Source: an uncultured Lachnospiraceae bacterium
GTDB taxonomy: Bacteria > Bacillota > Clostridia > Lachnospirales > Lachnospiraceae
NCBI GenBank assembly: GCA_910586405.1
Contig: CAJUII010000122.1
Coordinates: 1 to 8,107, forward strand
Direction: 5' to 3'
Length of the DNA stretch: 8,107 nucleotides
In this document: positions 1 through 6,164 of the stretch, in pieces
How positions within the stretch are numbered: position 1 is the stretch's first letter
How the letters are laid out: each line of letters begins with the position of its first letter
Position numbers and translations under genes: made by a program
Notes under the pieces: model-generated
The model's database searches: none
What the model was told of the DNA's origin: nothing
Seen by the model: only the letters and a program-made list of their open reading frames with translations

Positions 1-59
1 AATCGAACCTGCATTAAAGGCGTCGGAGGCCTTCGTTCTATCCATTAGACTACGAGTGC
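1..59 (-). tRNA. tRNA-Arg (anticodon CCG), 3' end cut off by window edge
   Basis: Read on the minus strand, the sequence begins with the acceptor strand GCACTCG and a D-arm (GTCT...AGAAC). The anticodon arm has stem AAGGC (33-29) paired to GCCTT (21-17). Its 7-base loop CTCCGAC places the anticodon CCG at 26-24, which reads the CGG arginine codon. The T-loop motif GGTTCGATT follows and the window ends inside the T-arm, so the 3' acceptor strand is missing. The gene has its own promoter just upstream (76-104). It lies downstream of and co-directional with the leuA operon. Confidence 0.93.
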
Positions 60-75
60 TTGCATTACGTTTGTA

Positions 76-104
76 ATCATAACACAATTTTTCTTATTTG
101 TCTA
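76..104 (-). promoter_or_regulatory. Sigma-70/SigA-type promoter of the tRNA-Arg gene
   Basis: On the minus strand the -35 hexamer TAGACA (104-99, 5 of 6 consensus matches) is separated by exactly 17 bases from the -10 hexamer TATGAT (81-76, 5 of 6). Transcription should start near 69-70, about 10 bases before the mature tRNA 5' end at 59. This is a normal distance for a tRNA promoter. A 12-base direct repeat (see the repeat entry) overlaps it. Confidence 0.65.
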
Positions 105-122
105 CACAAGAACACAATTTTT
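81..122. repeat. Pair of 12-base direct repeats 30 bases apart
   Basis: The plus-strand string AACACAATTTTT occurs at 81-92 and again at 111-122, a period of 30 bases (close to three helical turns). One copy overlaps the -10 element and spacer of the tRNA-Arg promoter, and the other lies just upstream of the -35. It is AT-rich and may be chance or a minor duplication. It could also be a protein-binding pair, but nothing else supports that. Confidence 0.4.
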
Positions 123-135
123 TTATTCCAATCTC

Positions 136-495
136 TCAATGCTGATATTTCTCACAGAATTCGTCAAACGCAAAGACCTGTCTCTGCAAAGCTTGAAAAG
201 CCGCTGCATCCTTTGACGCCAAACCGTCTATGAACTGAAACAGCTTCTCCTGCACTTTATAGTGTTCTCTCGCATCAACACGATAAGAATTGGCTATGCG
301 CATGAGCTTGTCCAGATATTTTGCGATTTGTCTATCATTCTGCTTTTTTAAGGCATTTTGAAAAAGCTCCATGTTGTCTAGCTCCTGTGTATCCGTTACC
401 GCGGCAAATGTGTTGGCGCCAATTGCATAATAATGCTCGCCAATCTGGTAAATAAAACTTTTCTTTTCATACAGGCTTTCCTTAAAATTACTCAT
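136..495 (-). CDS. Unrecognised small protein, last gene of the leuA operon
   Basis: It encodes about 119 residues starting MSNFKESLYEKK. I chose the ATG at 495 because a GGAGGA site (506-501) lies 5 bases upstream. The frame stays open to a GTG at 549 and an ATG at 546 that overlap the upstream stop, but these have only weak sites. The product is soluble-looking, with no signal peptide or membrane segment. It is rich in aromatic and charged residues (for example HYYAIG near residue 20 and a helical C-terminal half), and I recognise no catalytic motif. It follows the AlkD-like gene with about 50 bases between stop and the preferred start. It is therefore probably co-transcribed and possibly translationally coupled. 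The function is unknown. No terminator hairpin is visible after its stop, so transcription may run into the tRNA-Arg gene. Confidence 0.75.
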   Translation of the reverse strand: MSNFKESLYEKKSFIYQIGEHYYAIGANTFAAVTDTQELDNMELFQNALKKQNDRQIAKYLDKLMRIANSYRVDAREHYKVQEKLFQFIDGLASKDAAAFQALQRQVFAFDEFCEKYQH

Positions 496-500
496 ATATA

Positions 501-506
501 TCCTCC
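501..506 (-). promoter_or_regulatory. Ribosome binding site that sets the start of the 119-residue protein
   Basis: GGAGGA on the minus strand lies 5 bases before the ATG at 495. It is the only strong Shine-Dalgarno sequence near the 5' end of this frame and argues against the longer GTG start at 549. Confidence 0.75.
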
Positions 507-545
507 AATCTCTTAAAATTTTACCATGATTTACAAGCTTTGTCA

Positions 546-1373
546 TCACCTTTTGAGACTTTTCGCATAGTTCTTTACATCCTTGTCAGGGTTTAAGGAC
601 TCCCGTATCTTTTGCAATGCCTTATTGTAGGTCCACGCATCCATTTGACACGCATCCGCAAGCATTCGGCAGGCTTCATAGGGGAAGCAGATGAAAGTCT
701 CTGCCATCAGCCATGCCGCAGCCATCTGTGCATAATATCCCTGTGAGAAAACTCTATTCAAAACAATAAGTATTTTTTCCAGATAAGGGTATTGCGCTTT
801 CGTCTGTGCAGAGCGTTCTGTATTTGCGGGATTTTGCTCAATATCTGCCATGCTCACAGTTCTGTTTCTTGAAATTTTATGATTATCCACATCGTACTTC
901 AAATATTGACTCAATAGTAGGATTAACCCCACTCTAACCTCATATTCCTGCTTAGAGTACAGATACGGCTGTATAAATGTCCATACTGCATCCCGATATC
1001 TGTTCGCAAACGTAAAGGAATTGCAGAAACTGTCACACACGGACCAGTTATCAACACATGGAATAAAAGCCTTTAAGTACGCAATCCCCTCCTCACATGA
1101 AATCCCTTTTTGGGCCGTTCCATAACCGATGAGCATTCCGCGCAGCATCGTCTCCTCGAAGAATAAGTCCGCGCAGACACCTTCACAGGCGGCAGTTTCC
1201 TCCTGCCACCTTAAGGTGTTGCTCTTATCATTAACAATGCATTTTGCAAGCTGTCTGATCTGCGGCAGCCTGACCCCCAAAAGAGGTTTCGCCCCAGGAA
1301 TCAGCCCTGCCGAAAATTCTCTGTACTGCGTATCTACATACTGTGCAAGCATCTCTCTGATTTCTTCCCGCAT
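546..1373 (-). CDS. AlkD-like DNA alkylation repair protein (HEAT-repeat DNA glycosylase family)
   Basis: This 275-residue helical-repeat protein matches the DNA_alkylation/AlkD family (Pfam PF08713, COG4912). Known AlkD enzymes remove N3/N7-alkylated purines by cradling DNA in HEAT-like repeats. The diagnostic segment DNWSVCDSFC places Trp110 and Asp114 at the spacing of Trp109 and catalytic Asp113 in Bacillus cereus AlkD. Arg147 (in VRVG) and Trp221 (in AAAWLMAE) correspond to Arg148 and Trp187. The later displacement of Trp221 is explained by an apparent insertion of about 30 polar residues at roughly 161-195, absent from typical members. Some COG4912 proteins have uncertain glycosylase activity, so the assignment is by family. 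Its ATG lies 3 bases after the leuA stop, with AAGGCGG inside the leuA 3' end as its likely ribosome binding site. It is therefore very likely co-transcribed with leuA under the leucine T-box. Confidence 0.88.
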   Translation of the reverse strand: MREEIREMLAQYVDTQYREFSAGLIPGAKPLLGVRLPQIRQLAKCIVNDKSNTLRWQEETAACEGVCADLFFEETMLRGMLIGYGTAQKGISCEEGIAYLKAFIPCVDNWSVCDSFCNSFTFANRYRDAVWTFIQPYLYSKQEYEVRVGLILLLSQYLKYDVDNHKISRNRTVSMADIEQNPANTERSAQTKAQYPYLEKILIVLNRVFSQGYYAQMAAAWLMAETFICFPYEACRMLADACQMDAWTYNKALQKIRESLNPDKDVKNYAKSLKR

Positions 1374-1376
1374 GAA

Positions 1377-1688
1377 TCATTGACCGCCTTTTCGATACTG
1401 GACTGGCGTCATGCCCATTTTTTTCTTAAAGATACGGTTAAAATGCTCAACATTAGGATATCCAACTGCCATCGCCACATTCTCAACGGTCATATTGCCA
1501 TTTCGCAGCAATGTCTTCGCCTTTTTTAAACGAATGTTTATCAAGATATCTCCGAAGGTTTTTCCAGATTTTTCGTGAATATATTTGCTCAAATACGGCT
1601 CTGACAGATGAAAATGTGCCGCGACATCACTGAGCGCTGTCGCCTGATAGTTTGCTTGAATATAATTAAAAATCTCCATCATTCGCTC
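1377..1688 (-). other. AraC/XylS-type HTH domain region of the LeuA fusion
   Basis: This stretch encodes residues 561-663 of LeuA. It contains the full AraC C-terminal pattern: a first HTH (alanine-rich helix, then SEPYLSKYIHEKSGKTF), the linking helix INIRLKKAKTLL, a second HTH (VAMAVGYPNVEHFNRIFKKK), and the closing GMTPVQYR signature. None of the conserved hydrophobic core positions looks lost. In free-standing AraC regulators this module binds DNA and an N-terminal domain senses the ligand. Here the LeuA allosteric domain sits in the sensor's place. Confidence 0.93.
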
Positions 1689-3368
1689 ATCCTGACAAGC
1701 TTCATTGGTCTGAATCTGCGGCAGTTTGTTGACGCTGACACAGAGTGCGTGTATAGATGCCTTAATAATATCATCATCCATGCCGACACCCCAGAATTTC
1801 TCACCGTTGCAGGTGACACTCACATAGGCGATCGCCTTGGAGGACGAGCCTTTTGTGAGGGCGTGTTCCTCATAGTCAGACAACTGATAGCTGACACCAA
1901 AATACTGTTTGATTGTGTTGCTCACCGCGTCAAGACGTCCATTTCCGTTCGCATCGACGGTTGTCTTTTTGTCGCCGCAGACGATCACTGCCTCTGCCAT
2001 AATCCCATCTACCTGTTTGAAATGACACTCACTGATCTGAAACAGCGGCATGTTATCCACATAATTTTCACAGAAAATATCATAAACCCACTGTGGAGAG
2101 AGAACCTTGTGCTCCTGGTCTGAGACATCCTTAACTAAATAGCCCACCTCCTCACGCATCGCATAGGGAAGCGAAATGCCGTAATTTTGTTTCAGAATAT
2201 AGTTGACACCGCCCTTTCCTGACTGGCTGTTGATGCGGATCACATCTGCATCGTAGTTCCTGCCGACATCCTTCGGATCAACAGGCAGATAGGGTACTGT
2301 CCACTTGTCAGTCTGCTTCTCCTCACGCCACTGCATTCCTTTTGCGATGGCATCCTGATGCGAACCTGAGAATGCTGTAAATACAAGATCGCCGGAATAG
2401 GGCTGTCTCTCGTGCACTTTCATGCGCGTGAAAAGCTCGTAGTTCTCTCTGATTTCCGGCATATTCGAAAAGTCAAGCTTGGGATCCACACCGTGCGAGA
2501 ACATGTTCATCGCCACGGTGATCAAGTCTACATTTCCAGTCCGCTCGCCATTGCCAAAAAGCGTTCCCTCCACGCGGTCTGCACCGGCAAGAATGCTGAA
2601 CTCCGCATCGCACACACCACAGCCGCGGTCATTGTGCGGATGGACGGATAACACAACGGCATCTCTGTATTTGAGATTTTTATGAATATATTCCACCTGT
2701 GTGGCAAACACATGCGGCATCGCATTCTCAACGGTTGTCGGGATATTGATGATCGCCTTGTTGTCCGCAGTCGGCTGCCAGATGTCCAGCACGGCATTGC
2801 AGACCTCGACGGCATAGTCCACCTCTGTGCCGTGGAAGCTCTCCGGGCTGTACTCAAACGAAAAGTTTCCGTCTGTCTCTGCTGCAAGCTTTTTTAACAG
2901 CTCCGCGCCGTCTGTCGCAATCTTCTTGATCTCCTCTTTGCTTTTTTTGAACACTTGCTCGCGCTGCGCTACCGAGGTGGAATTATACAGATGAATGACT
3001 GCATGAGGCGCGCCCTTGACTGCCTCAAAGGTCTTTTTGATAATGTGCTCTCTTGCCTGCGTGAGCACCTGCACTGTCACGTCCTCTGGTATCATATTCC
3101 TTTCTATTAAAGCACGCATAAATTCATACTCTGTCTCTGACGCCGCAGGGAATCCAACCTCAATCTCCTTAAAGCCGATGTCCACAAGCATCTCAAAGAA
3201 ATGTAATTTTTCCTCCAGACTCATAGGCTCAATGAGTGCCTGATTCCCGTCTCTCAAATCAACCGAACACCAGATTGGCGGTTCAGTGACTGCATCCTTC
3301 TTCACCCAGTCATATGTACAGACTGGCGGTAAAAAATATGATTTTTCGTACTTGCCTGCATGTTCCAT
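1377..3368 (-). CDS. leuA: 2-isopropylmalate synthase fused to a C-terminal AraC-type DNA-binding domain
   Basis: LeuA condenses acetyl-CoA with 2-oxoisovalerate, the committed step of leucine synthesis. This is the long (Mycobacterium-like) form. The catalytic TIM barrel (about residues 30-310) shows DLRDGNQAL (metal ligand Asp40), HPHND (His243 and His245) and GNGERTGNV (Asn279), then HERQPYSGDLVF and FSGSHQDA. The LeuA dimer/allosteric leucine-binding domain spans about 435-550, with GNGRLDA and the ASIHAL helix. A short linker leads to a complete AraC/XylS two-HTH module (about 561-661). HTH1 lies around LSDVAAHFHLSEPYLSKYIH, HTH2 around VENVAMAVGYPNVEHFNRIF, and it ends in GMTPVQYRK. The frame is unbroken. 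The total of 663 residues is about 100 longer than usual for Firmicute LeuA. The start at 3368 follows a GGAGGA site. Enzyme identity is secure. DNA binding by the fusion is inferred from the intact domain. Confidence 0.96.
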   Translation of the reverse strand: MEHAGKYEKSYFLPPVCTYDWVKKDAVTEPPIWCSVDLRDGNQALIEPMSLEEKLHFFEMLVDIGFKEIEVGFPAASETEYEFMRALIERNMIPEDVTVQVLTQAREHIIKKTFEAVKGAPHAVIHLYNSTSVAQREQVFKKSKEEIKKIATDGAELLKKLAAETDGNFSFEYSPESFHGTEVDYAVEVCNAVLDIWQPTADNKAIINIPTTVENAMPHVFATQVEYIHKNLKYRDAVVLSVHPHNDRGCGVCDAEFSILAGADRVEGTLFGNGERTGNVDLITVAMNMFSHGVDPKLDFSNMPEIRENYELFTRMKVHERQPYSGDLVFTAFSGSHQDAIAKGMQWREEKQTDKWTVPYLPVDPKDVGRNYDADVIRINSQSGKGGVNYILKQNYGISLPYAMREEVGYLVKDVSDQEHKVLSPQWVYDIFCENYVDNMPLFQISECHFKQVDGIMAEAVIVCGDKKTTVDANGNGRLDAVSNTIKQYFGVSYQLSDYEEHALTKGSSSKAIAYVSVTCNGEKFWGVGMDDDIIKASIHALCVSVNKLPQIQTNEACQDERMMEIFNYIQANYQATALSDVAAHFHLSEPYLSKYIHEKSGKTFGDILINIRLKKAKTLLRNGNMTVENVAMAVGYPNVEHFNRIFKKKMGMTPVQYRKGGQ
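1680..1693 (-). promoter_or_regulatory. Possible internal translation start for a free AraC domain
   Basis: Inside leuA, exactly at the start of the AraC module, AGGA (1693-1690) is followed after 7 bases by an in-frame ATG (1682-1680, Met563), itself followed by a second ATG (Met564). Initiation here would give a 101-residue protein consisting only of the DNA-binding module. The motif is short and could be chance, so this is only a candidate. Confidence 0.25.
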
Positions 3369-3375
3369 GTCTCAT

Positions 3376-3381
3376 TCCTCC
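3376..3381 (-). promoter_or_regulatory. Ribosome binding site of leuA
   Basis: GGAGGA on the minus strand lies 7 bases before the ATG at 3368, in the 25-base gap after the DUF5713-like gene. It fixes the leuA start. Confidence 0.85.
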
Positions 3382-3393
3382 ATTTTATTTGTT

Positions 3394-3720
3394 TTACCAA
3401 TCACGTTCTCCAATAGCATCGTCCACATTCAGATCAACATCAAACCATCTTAAAATCTTATCTACATCTGTCGCAATACTGTCTCTTGCCACTGTCTCGA
3501 TCTCACTGTCGTTCTCTTCAAATTCTTCCTGTAAATCGTTGATTGCCATCGTCATCCTGTCAAATTTCTCCTGAATCTGTCCAAGATCCGATACGCCAGT
3601 TTCTAAAAAAGCAACCATGTTCTCCAACTCTGCTCTAATCTTATCTACTAGAAAATCCGGAAAATAACCGTCGTGATACATCCCCGTTAAAAACCGATAT
3701 GTTTCATCAAAGCGCTTCAT
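3394..3720 (-). CDS. DUF5713-like small acidic protein, first gene of the T-box operon
   Basis: It encodes 108 residues starting MKRFDETYRFLTGMYHDGYFPDFLVDKI. From memory the pattern of MYHDGYFPDFLVDKI, then INDLQEEFEENDSEIETVARDSIA, then a C-terminal GERDW fits the DUF5713 family, whose function is not known to me. The protein is acidic, probably all-helical, and has no signal peptide or membrane segment. The start at 3720 has GGAGG (3730-3726) 5 bases upstream. A longer start at 3732 would place that site inside the gene and is less likely. It is the first reading frame after the T-box terminator and lies 25 bases before leuA, so leucine starvation should raise its expression together with leuA. 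Its job in the operon is unknown. Confidence 0.85.
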   Translation of the reverse strand: MKRFDETYRFLTGMYHDGYFPDFLVDKIRAELENMVAFLETGVSDLGQIQEKFDRMTMAINDLQEEFEENDSEIETVARDSIATDVDKILRWFDVDLNVDDAIGERDW

Positions 3721-3749
3721 ATCAACCTCCATACATCAACCCTGCCAAC

Positions 3750-3794
3750 AAAAAAATCTTTCGCTCCACAACATATTATTGCAGAGACGAAAGA
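3750..3794 (-). terminator. Conditional intrinsic terminator of the leucine T-box
   Basis: UCUUUCG (3794-3788), one bulged U, CUC and UGCAA pair with UUGUG, GAG and CGAAAGA (ending at 3757), followed by seven U (3756-3750). The 5' arm is the same segment (3794-3781) used as the 3' strand of the antiterminator, so the two structures exclude each other. The stop lies about 30 bases before the first gene. Confidence 0.93.
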
Positions 3795-4050
3795 CTCATC
3801 CATATTCTTTCGCGGTACCACTCTACTTCATATTTTTATACAAAAATATGCACTCCTTCAGCACGATAATGCCTTCCCCTGATAACGGCAGGTAATCCGT
3901 TGCACCCTACTGAATCACTTGTCTGTTCAGGCGCACAGCTCCAAGATGAGTTCACCGCACTTCCCATGCTGCCTCGCACCCTCACGGCAGCTCTCTGAAA
4001 TGTTCCATGCAGCTACTACTTCTTTTCATTGCCTTTCTCATTGTTATTTA
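3750..4050 (-). promoter_or_regulatory. T-box riboswitch, leucine-specific (specifier CUC)
   Basis: This leader senses uncharged tRNA and allows read-through into the leuA operon when the amino acid is scarce. On the minus strand stem I carries AGTAGTAGC and CAGAGAGCTG, then GTGAACTCATCTTGGAGC with the specifier CUC (Leu) at 3950-3948, followed by A as is usual. A stem III hairpin AACGG/CCGTT lies at 3901-3884. The T-box core AGTGGTACCGCG (3822-3811) sits in a textbook antiterminator. Its lower stem is GUAGAG (3826-3821) with CUCUGC (3786-3781), its 7-base bulge is UGGUACC, and its upper stem is GCGAAAGA (3813-3806) with UCUUUCGU (3794-3787). UGGU in the bulge pairs with a tRNA ending ACCA, matching the A discriminator of tRNA-Leu. 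Leu specificity is further supported by the downstream leuA. The exact 5' boundary is approximate. Confidence 0.95.
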
Positions 4051-4064
4051 TCACTGATACAGCT

Positions 4065-4070
4065 ATGATA
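4065..4070 (-). promoter_or_regulatory. Extended -10 promoter element of the T-box operon
   Basis: TATCAT (4070-4065) is preceded by TGG, giving an extended -10. A start near 4058 would begin the transcript just before T-box stem I. The -35 position 17 bases upstream (TTCCAA) is a poor match, so the extended -10 may compensate. No strong terminator separates it from the gene ending at 4140. Only a weak AT hairpin is visible there, so some read-through is possible. Confidence 0.45.
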
Positions 4071-4139
4071 CCATACATCTATCCAATTTGGAATAGTTAA
4101 AATTAATCATTTTTATTGATATTTTTTATTATATCGTTT

Positions 4140-5936
4140 TTATCCAAGTGTCAGACTTAAATACCCTTCCTCATAATTCCACTCTGAAAAACGTTTCGGC
4201 AGCAGTATCATGCCCCCCATATTCCGCTCAAATGCCCATGTGGTGCCCGTATAGAGAAGCAGCTCAGGCAGAATCTCGTGAAGCGCATTGTCATGAAGCG
4301 TCGTCTCGATGATGTGAAGGCTGTCGTTCTCTATGCGATACATCAATACAGCACGCTGTATGTCAGCATCCTTTGTGGTACTGGTCAGCAGCAACGTTCT
4401 TCCTCCGCAGAACTGATTCTCTTTGACAGCGTAGCCAATGGCCTGCTCATCCCATTCTACATAGCCTTCCTTTTCAAAGGCTTCATCCCGCACAGTTTTG
4501 TAATCTCTCGCACTGACCTCCGTAACTGCCCAGCTGCCCAGCTCCTCTAGATCTCTATCCTCCGCTTCTGTCTCTGCGGCTCTTAGAGTATTCTCACCAC
4601 TTGACGGAATAACCGGTATCCCTGTACATCTGCCAGCATAAATCCAGCAGGGGCTCTCCCCGAAAGCGTCCACAAAACCTTGCTTCTCATAATATTCCTG
4701 CAAATCTCTGTCTGCTGGCTGTAGTATTAGTGGCTCATCATATTTCTCCACAGCATGCCGCAAAATTTGTGATGCATATCCCTTTTTTCTGTACGCTGGA
4801 AGCGTCCCCACCGCATATACATAACGGGCGTTCTCCTTGTTTCCATTGATCGTGACCTGTACTGGCAGCAGGCTTGCCATTGAGACTGGACGACTGTCCT
4901 CATAGATTACAAGCATGTTTTCCTTCTCAAAGCGATGTTCAAGATACATTTCTATATATGCTTTGTCATCGTGAAAACACTGCTGCCATAAATAAATGAG
5001 TTCCTCTGGATTCCTCTCATTTGCAAACACGACACGGCTCTCCTGCGCCCAGTACTTCTTTAACAAAATCTCAGGATAATACGACAGCTTCGCCTTTCTA
5101 AGGCCCAAATCTCCAGTGTCCTCCTCACGGTTGACATACTGGAAATCCTGTGCTGCGTGAAGCACAAACTGCTGATTGATCATCGGATAGGCACCTTGCA
5201 AATCAGGAAATGCCTTCTCAAAATGCACAACAAAGGTATCTTCATTCAGTGCTTCACCGATGGTGAATGCTACCACCTTATCCACTTTGTACAAAACACC
5301 GCCTGTAAGACCCAGCTCATTGAAATTGGTAAAAGCCACTTCCAGCACACCAATTTCCTGTTCCATGTCATCGTTCCACTTATCTGCCCGAAGTGAAGCC
5401 CATTCCTTTGCCATTCTGCGGCACTCCGGTATATTTTGCTGCGTCATCGGCTCATAGCGCCAGTCACCATCATCCATAAAGCGTGCAATATGATTTCTCT
5501 TTCCATGAAGCTTTTTCCCCTTGAGCGAAGTAAGTTTTTCTGTCGTGTACACATAATCTGCATCCGCCCGGTCTGAGTAAATCTCAAATTCTCCCGGAAA
5601 CCATTCCATTAGCTTGAGCCTGCTGCTCTCTGTGATGGGATATAAAATCAGCGGACGTCCGTAGACCACACATATTTTTTTCAGATGCACGATGACTGCC
5701 CTCTGGTCTCCATTGCCAAACGGAAATGAATACTGTACATGCCTCTGTCCCATACAACGAATCACGCCGCAGCCATAGGCGTTTGCAACCCGAACATCAT
5801 ACACTTCTGCCCACATAAAATTATTAGCAAACGTATATTCGCAAGCCTCCAGCTTCTCTTCTCTCAGCTTTTCATTCATCCAATCTCTGTCATCCAGTGA
5901 AATAGGATGAAAAACCAGTTTTTCCTGTTCCTGCAT
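4140..5936 (-). CDS. DUF2156 (lysyltransferase-like) protein fused to a GNAT acetyltransferase
   Basis: It encodes 598 residues from the ATG at 5936, chosen because GGAG lies 7 bases upstream. An in-frame ATG at 5963 would add nine residues but has a weak site. The N-terminal half (about 10-295) resembles DUF2156/LPG_synthase_C (PF09924), the GNAT-fold aminoacyl-transfer domain of MprF-type phosphatidylglycerol lysyltransferases. It includes RPLILYPI, a LKGKKLHGKRNHI segment and the closing GLRKAKLSYYPEILLKKY. No membrane flippase segments are present, so it is a soluble protein. The second half (about 300-435) is a GNAT N-acetyltransferase with the acetyl-CoA loop VGTLPAYRKKGYAS, followed by YYEKQGF. 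The last 120 residues form a further unassigned domain. The substrate is unknown, and aminoacyl or acetyl transfer are both possible. It is monocistronic by layout, with a promoter at 6016-6044. Confidence 0.85.
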   Translation of the reverse strand: MQEQEKLVFHPISLDDRDWMNEKLREEKLEACEYTFANNFMWAEVYDVRVANAYGCGVIRCMGQRHVQYSFPFGNGDQRAVIVHLKKICVVYGRPLILYPITESSRLKLMEWFPGEFEIYSDRADADYVYTTEKLTSLKGKKLHGKRNHIARFMDDGDWRYEPMTQQNIPECRRMAKEWASLRADKWNDDMEQEIGVLEVAFTNFNELGLTGGVLYKVDKVVAFTIGEALNEDTFVVHFEKAFPDLQGAYPMINQQFVLHAAQDFQYVNREEDTGDLGLRKAKLSYYPEILLKKYWAQESRVVFANERNPEELIYLWQQCFHDDKAYIEMYLEHRFEKENMLVIYEDSRPVSMASLLPVQVTINGNKENARYVYAVGTLPAYRKKGYASQILRHAVEKYDEPLILQPADRDLQEYYEKQGFVDAFGESPCWIYAGRCTGIPVIPSSGENTLRAAETEAEDRDLEELGSWAVTEVSARDYKTVRDEAFEKEGYVEWDEQAIGYAVKENQFCGGRTLLLTSTTKDADIQRAVLMYRIENDSLHIIETTLHDNALHEILPELLLYTGTTWAFERNMGGMILLPKRFSEWNYEEGYLSLTLG

Positions 5937-6015
5937 TTCAATTCTCCGTCCTATATTAATCATTCCATTAGTATGTCCGAAAGTCTTTTAAATATTGCCT
6001 TCCGCCTGTTTTTCC

Positions 6016-6044
6016 AGTTTATAGTTAATCTGCCCGAATGTCAA
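6016..6044 (-). promoter_or_regulatory. Promoter of the DUF2156-GNAT gene
   Basis: A perfect -35 TTGACA (6044-6039) lies 17 bases from TAAACT (6021-6016). A better hexamer, TATAAA (6023-6018), lies at 15 bases. Either would start transcription near 6010, about 73 bases before the chosen ATG at 5936. Confidence 0.5.
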
Positions 6045-6090
6045 TCTAAAAACATATTGTTTGAAAAAATATAAAAATTCTATTGATTAT

Positions 6091-6119
6091 CTGACAATTT
6101 TATACTAACATAGTATTAG
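6091..6119 (+). promoter_or_regulatory. Promoter of comFB with an overlapping palindrome
   Basis: The -35 CTGACA (6091-6096, 5 of 6) is 17 bases from the -10 TATTAG (6114-6119). Transcription would start near 6126, leaving a leader of about 39 bases before the ATG at 6165. A perfect inverted repeat ATACTA-ACA-TAGTAT (6102-6116) covers the spacer and half of the -10 and could be an operator. Confidence 0.5.
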
Positions 6120-6164
6120 ATGTATGAAGTGCATTACGATAAACAAAAGAAAGGGGTACACAGT

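Noticed and set aside
496..549. Longer GTG or ATG start for the 119-residue protein overlapping the AlkD-like stop
   Set aside because: The only strong ribosome binding site serves the ATG at 495.
1377..1700. A separate AraC-family gene joined to leuA by sequencing error
   Set aside because: The frame is continuous through both domains, with a plausible linker and no lost residues on either side. A full fusion fits better, although the possible internal start is noted.
2528..2887. Open frame of 119 residues on the minus strand inside leuA
   Set aside because: It is an out-of-frame shadow with low-complexity Arg/Ser-rich content, fully inside a clearly coding gene.
3945..3947. AUC (Ile) as the T-box specifier
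   Set aside because: The codon CUC directly before it is followed by the usual A and aligns with the specifier position after GTGAA. Leu also agrees with leuA downstream.
5937..5963. Longer start for the DUF2156-GNAT protein
   Set aside because: It has a poor ribosome binding site, while GGAG lies 7 bases before the ATG at 5936.
6120..6164. Longer start for comFB
   Set aside because: The predicted transcription start is near 6126, the extension does not match the family, and GAAAGGGG serves the ATG at 6165.
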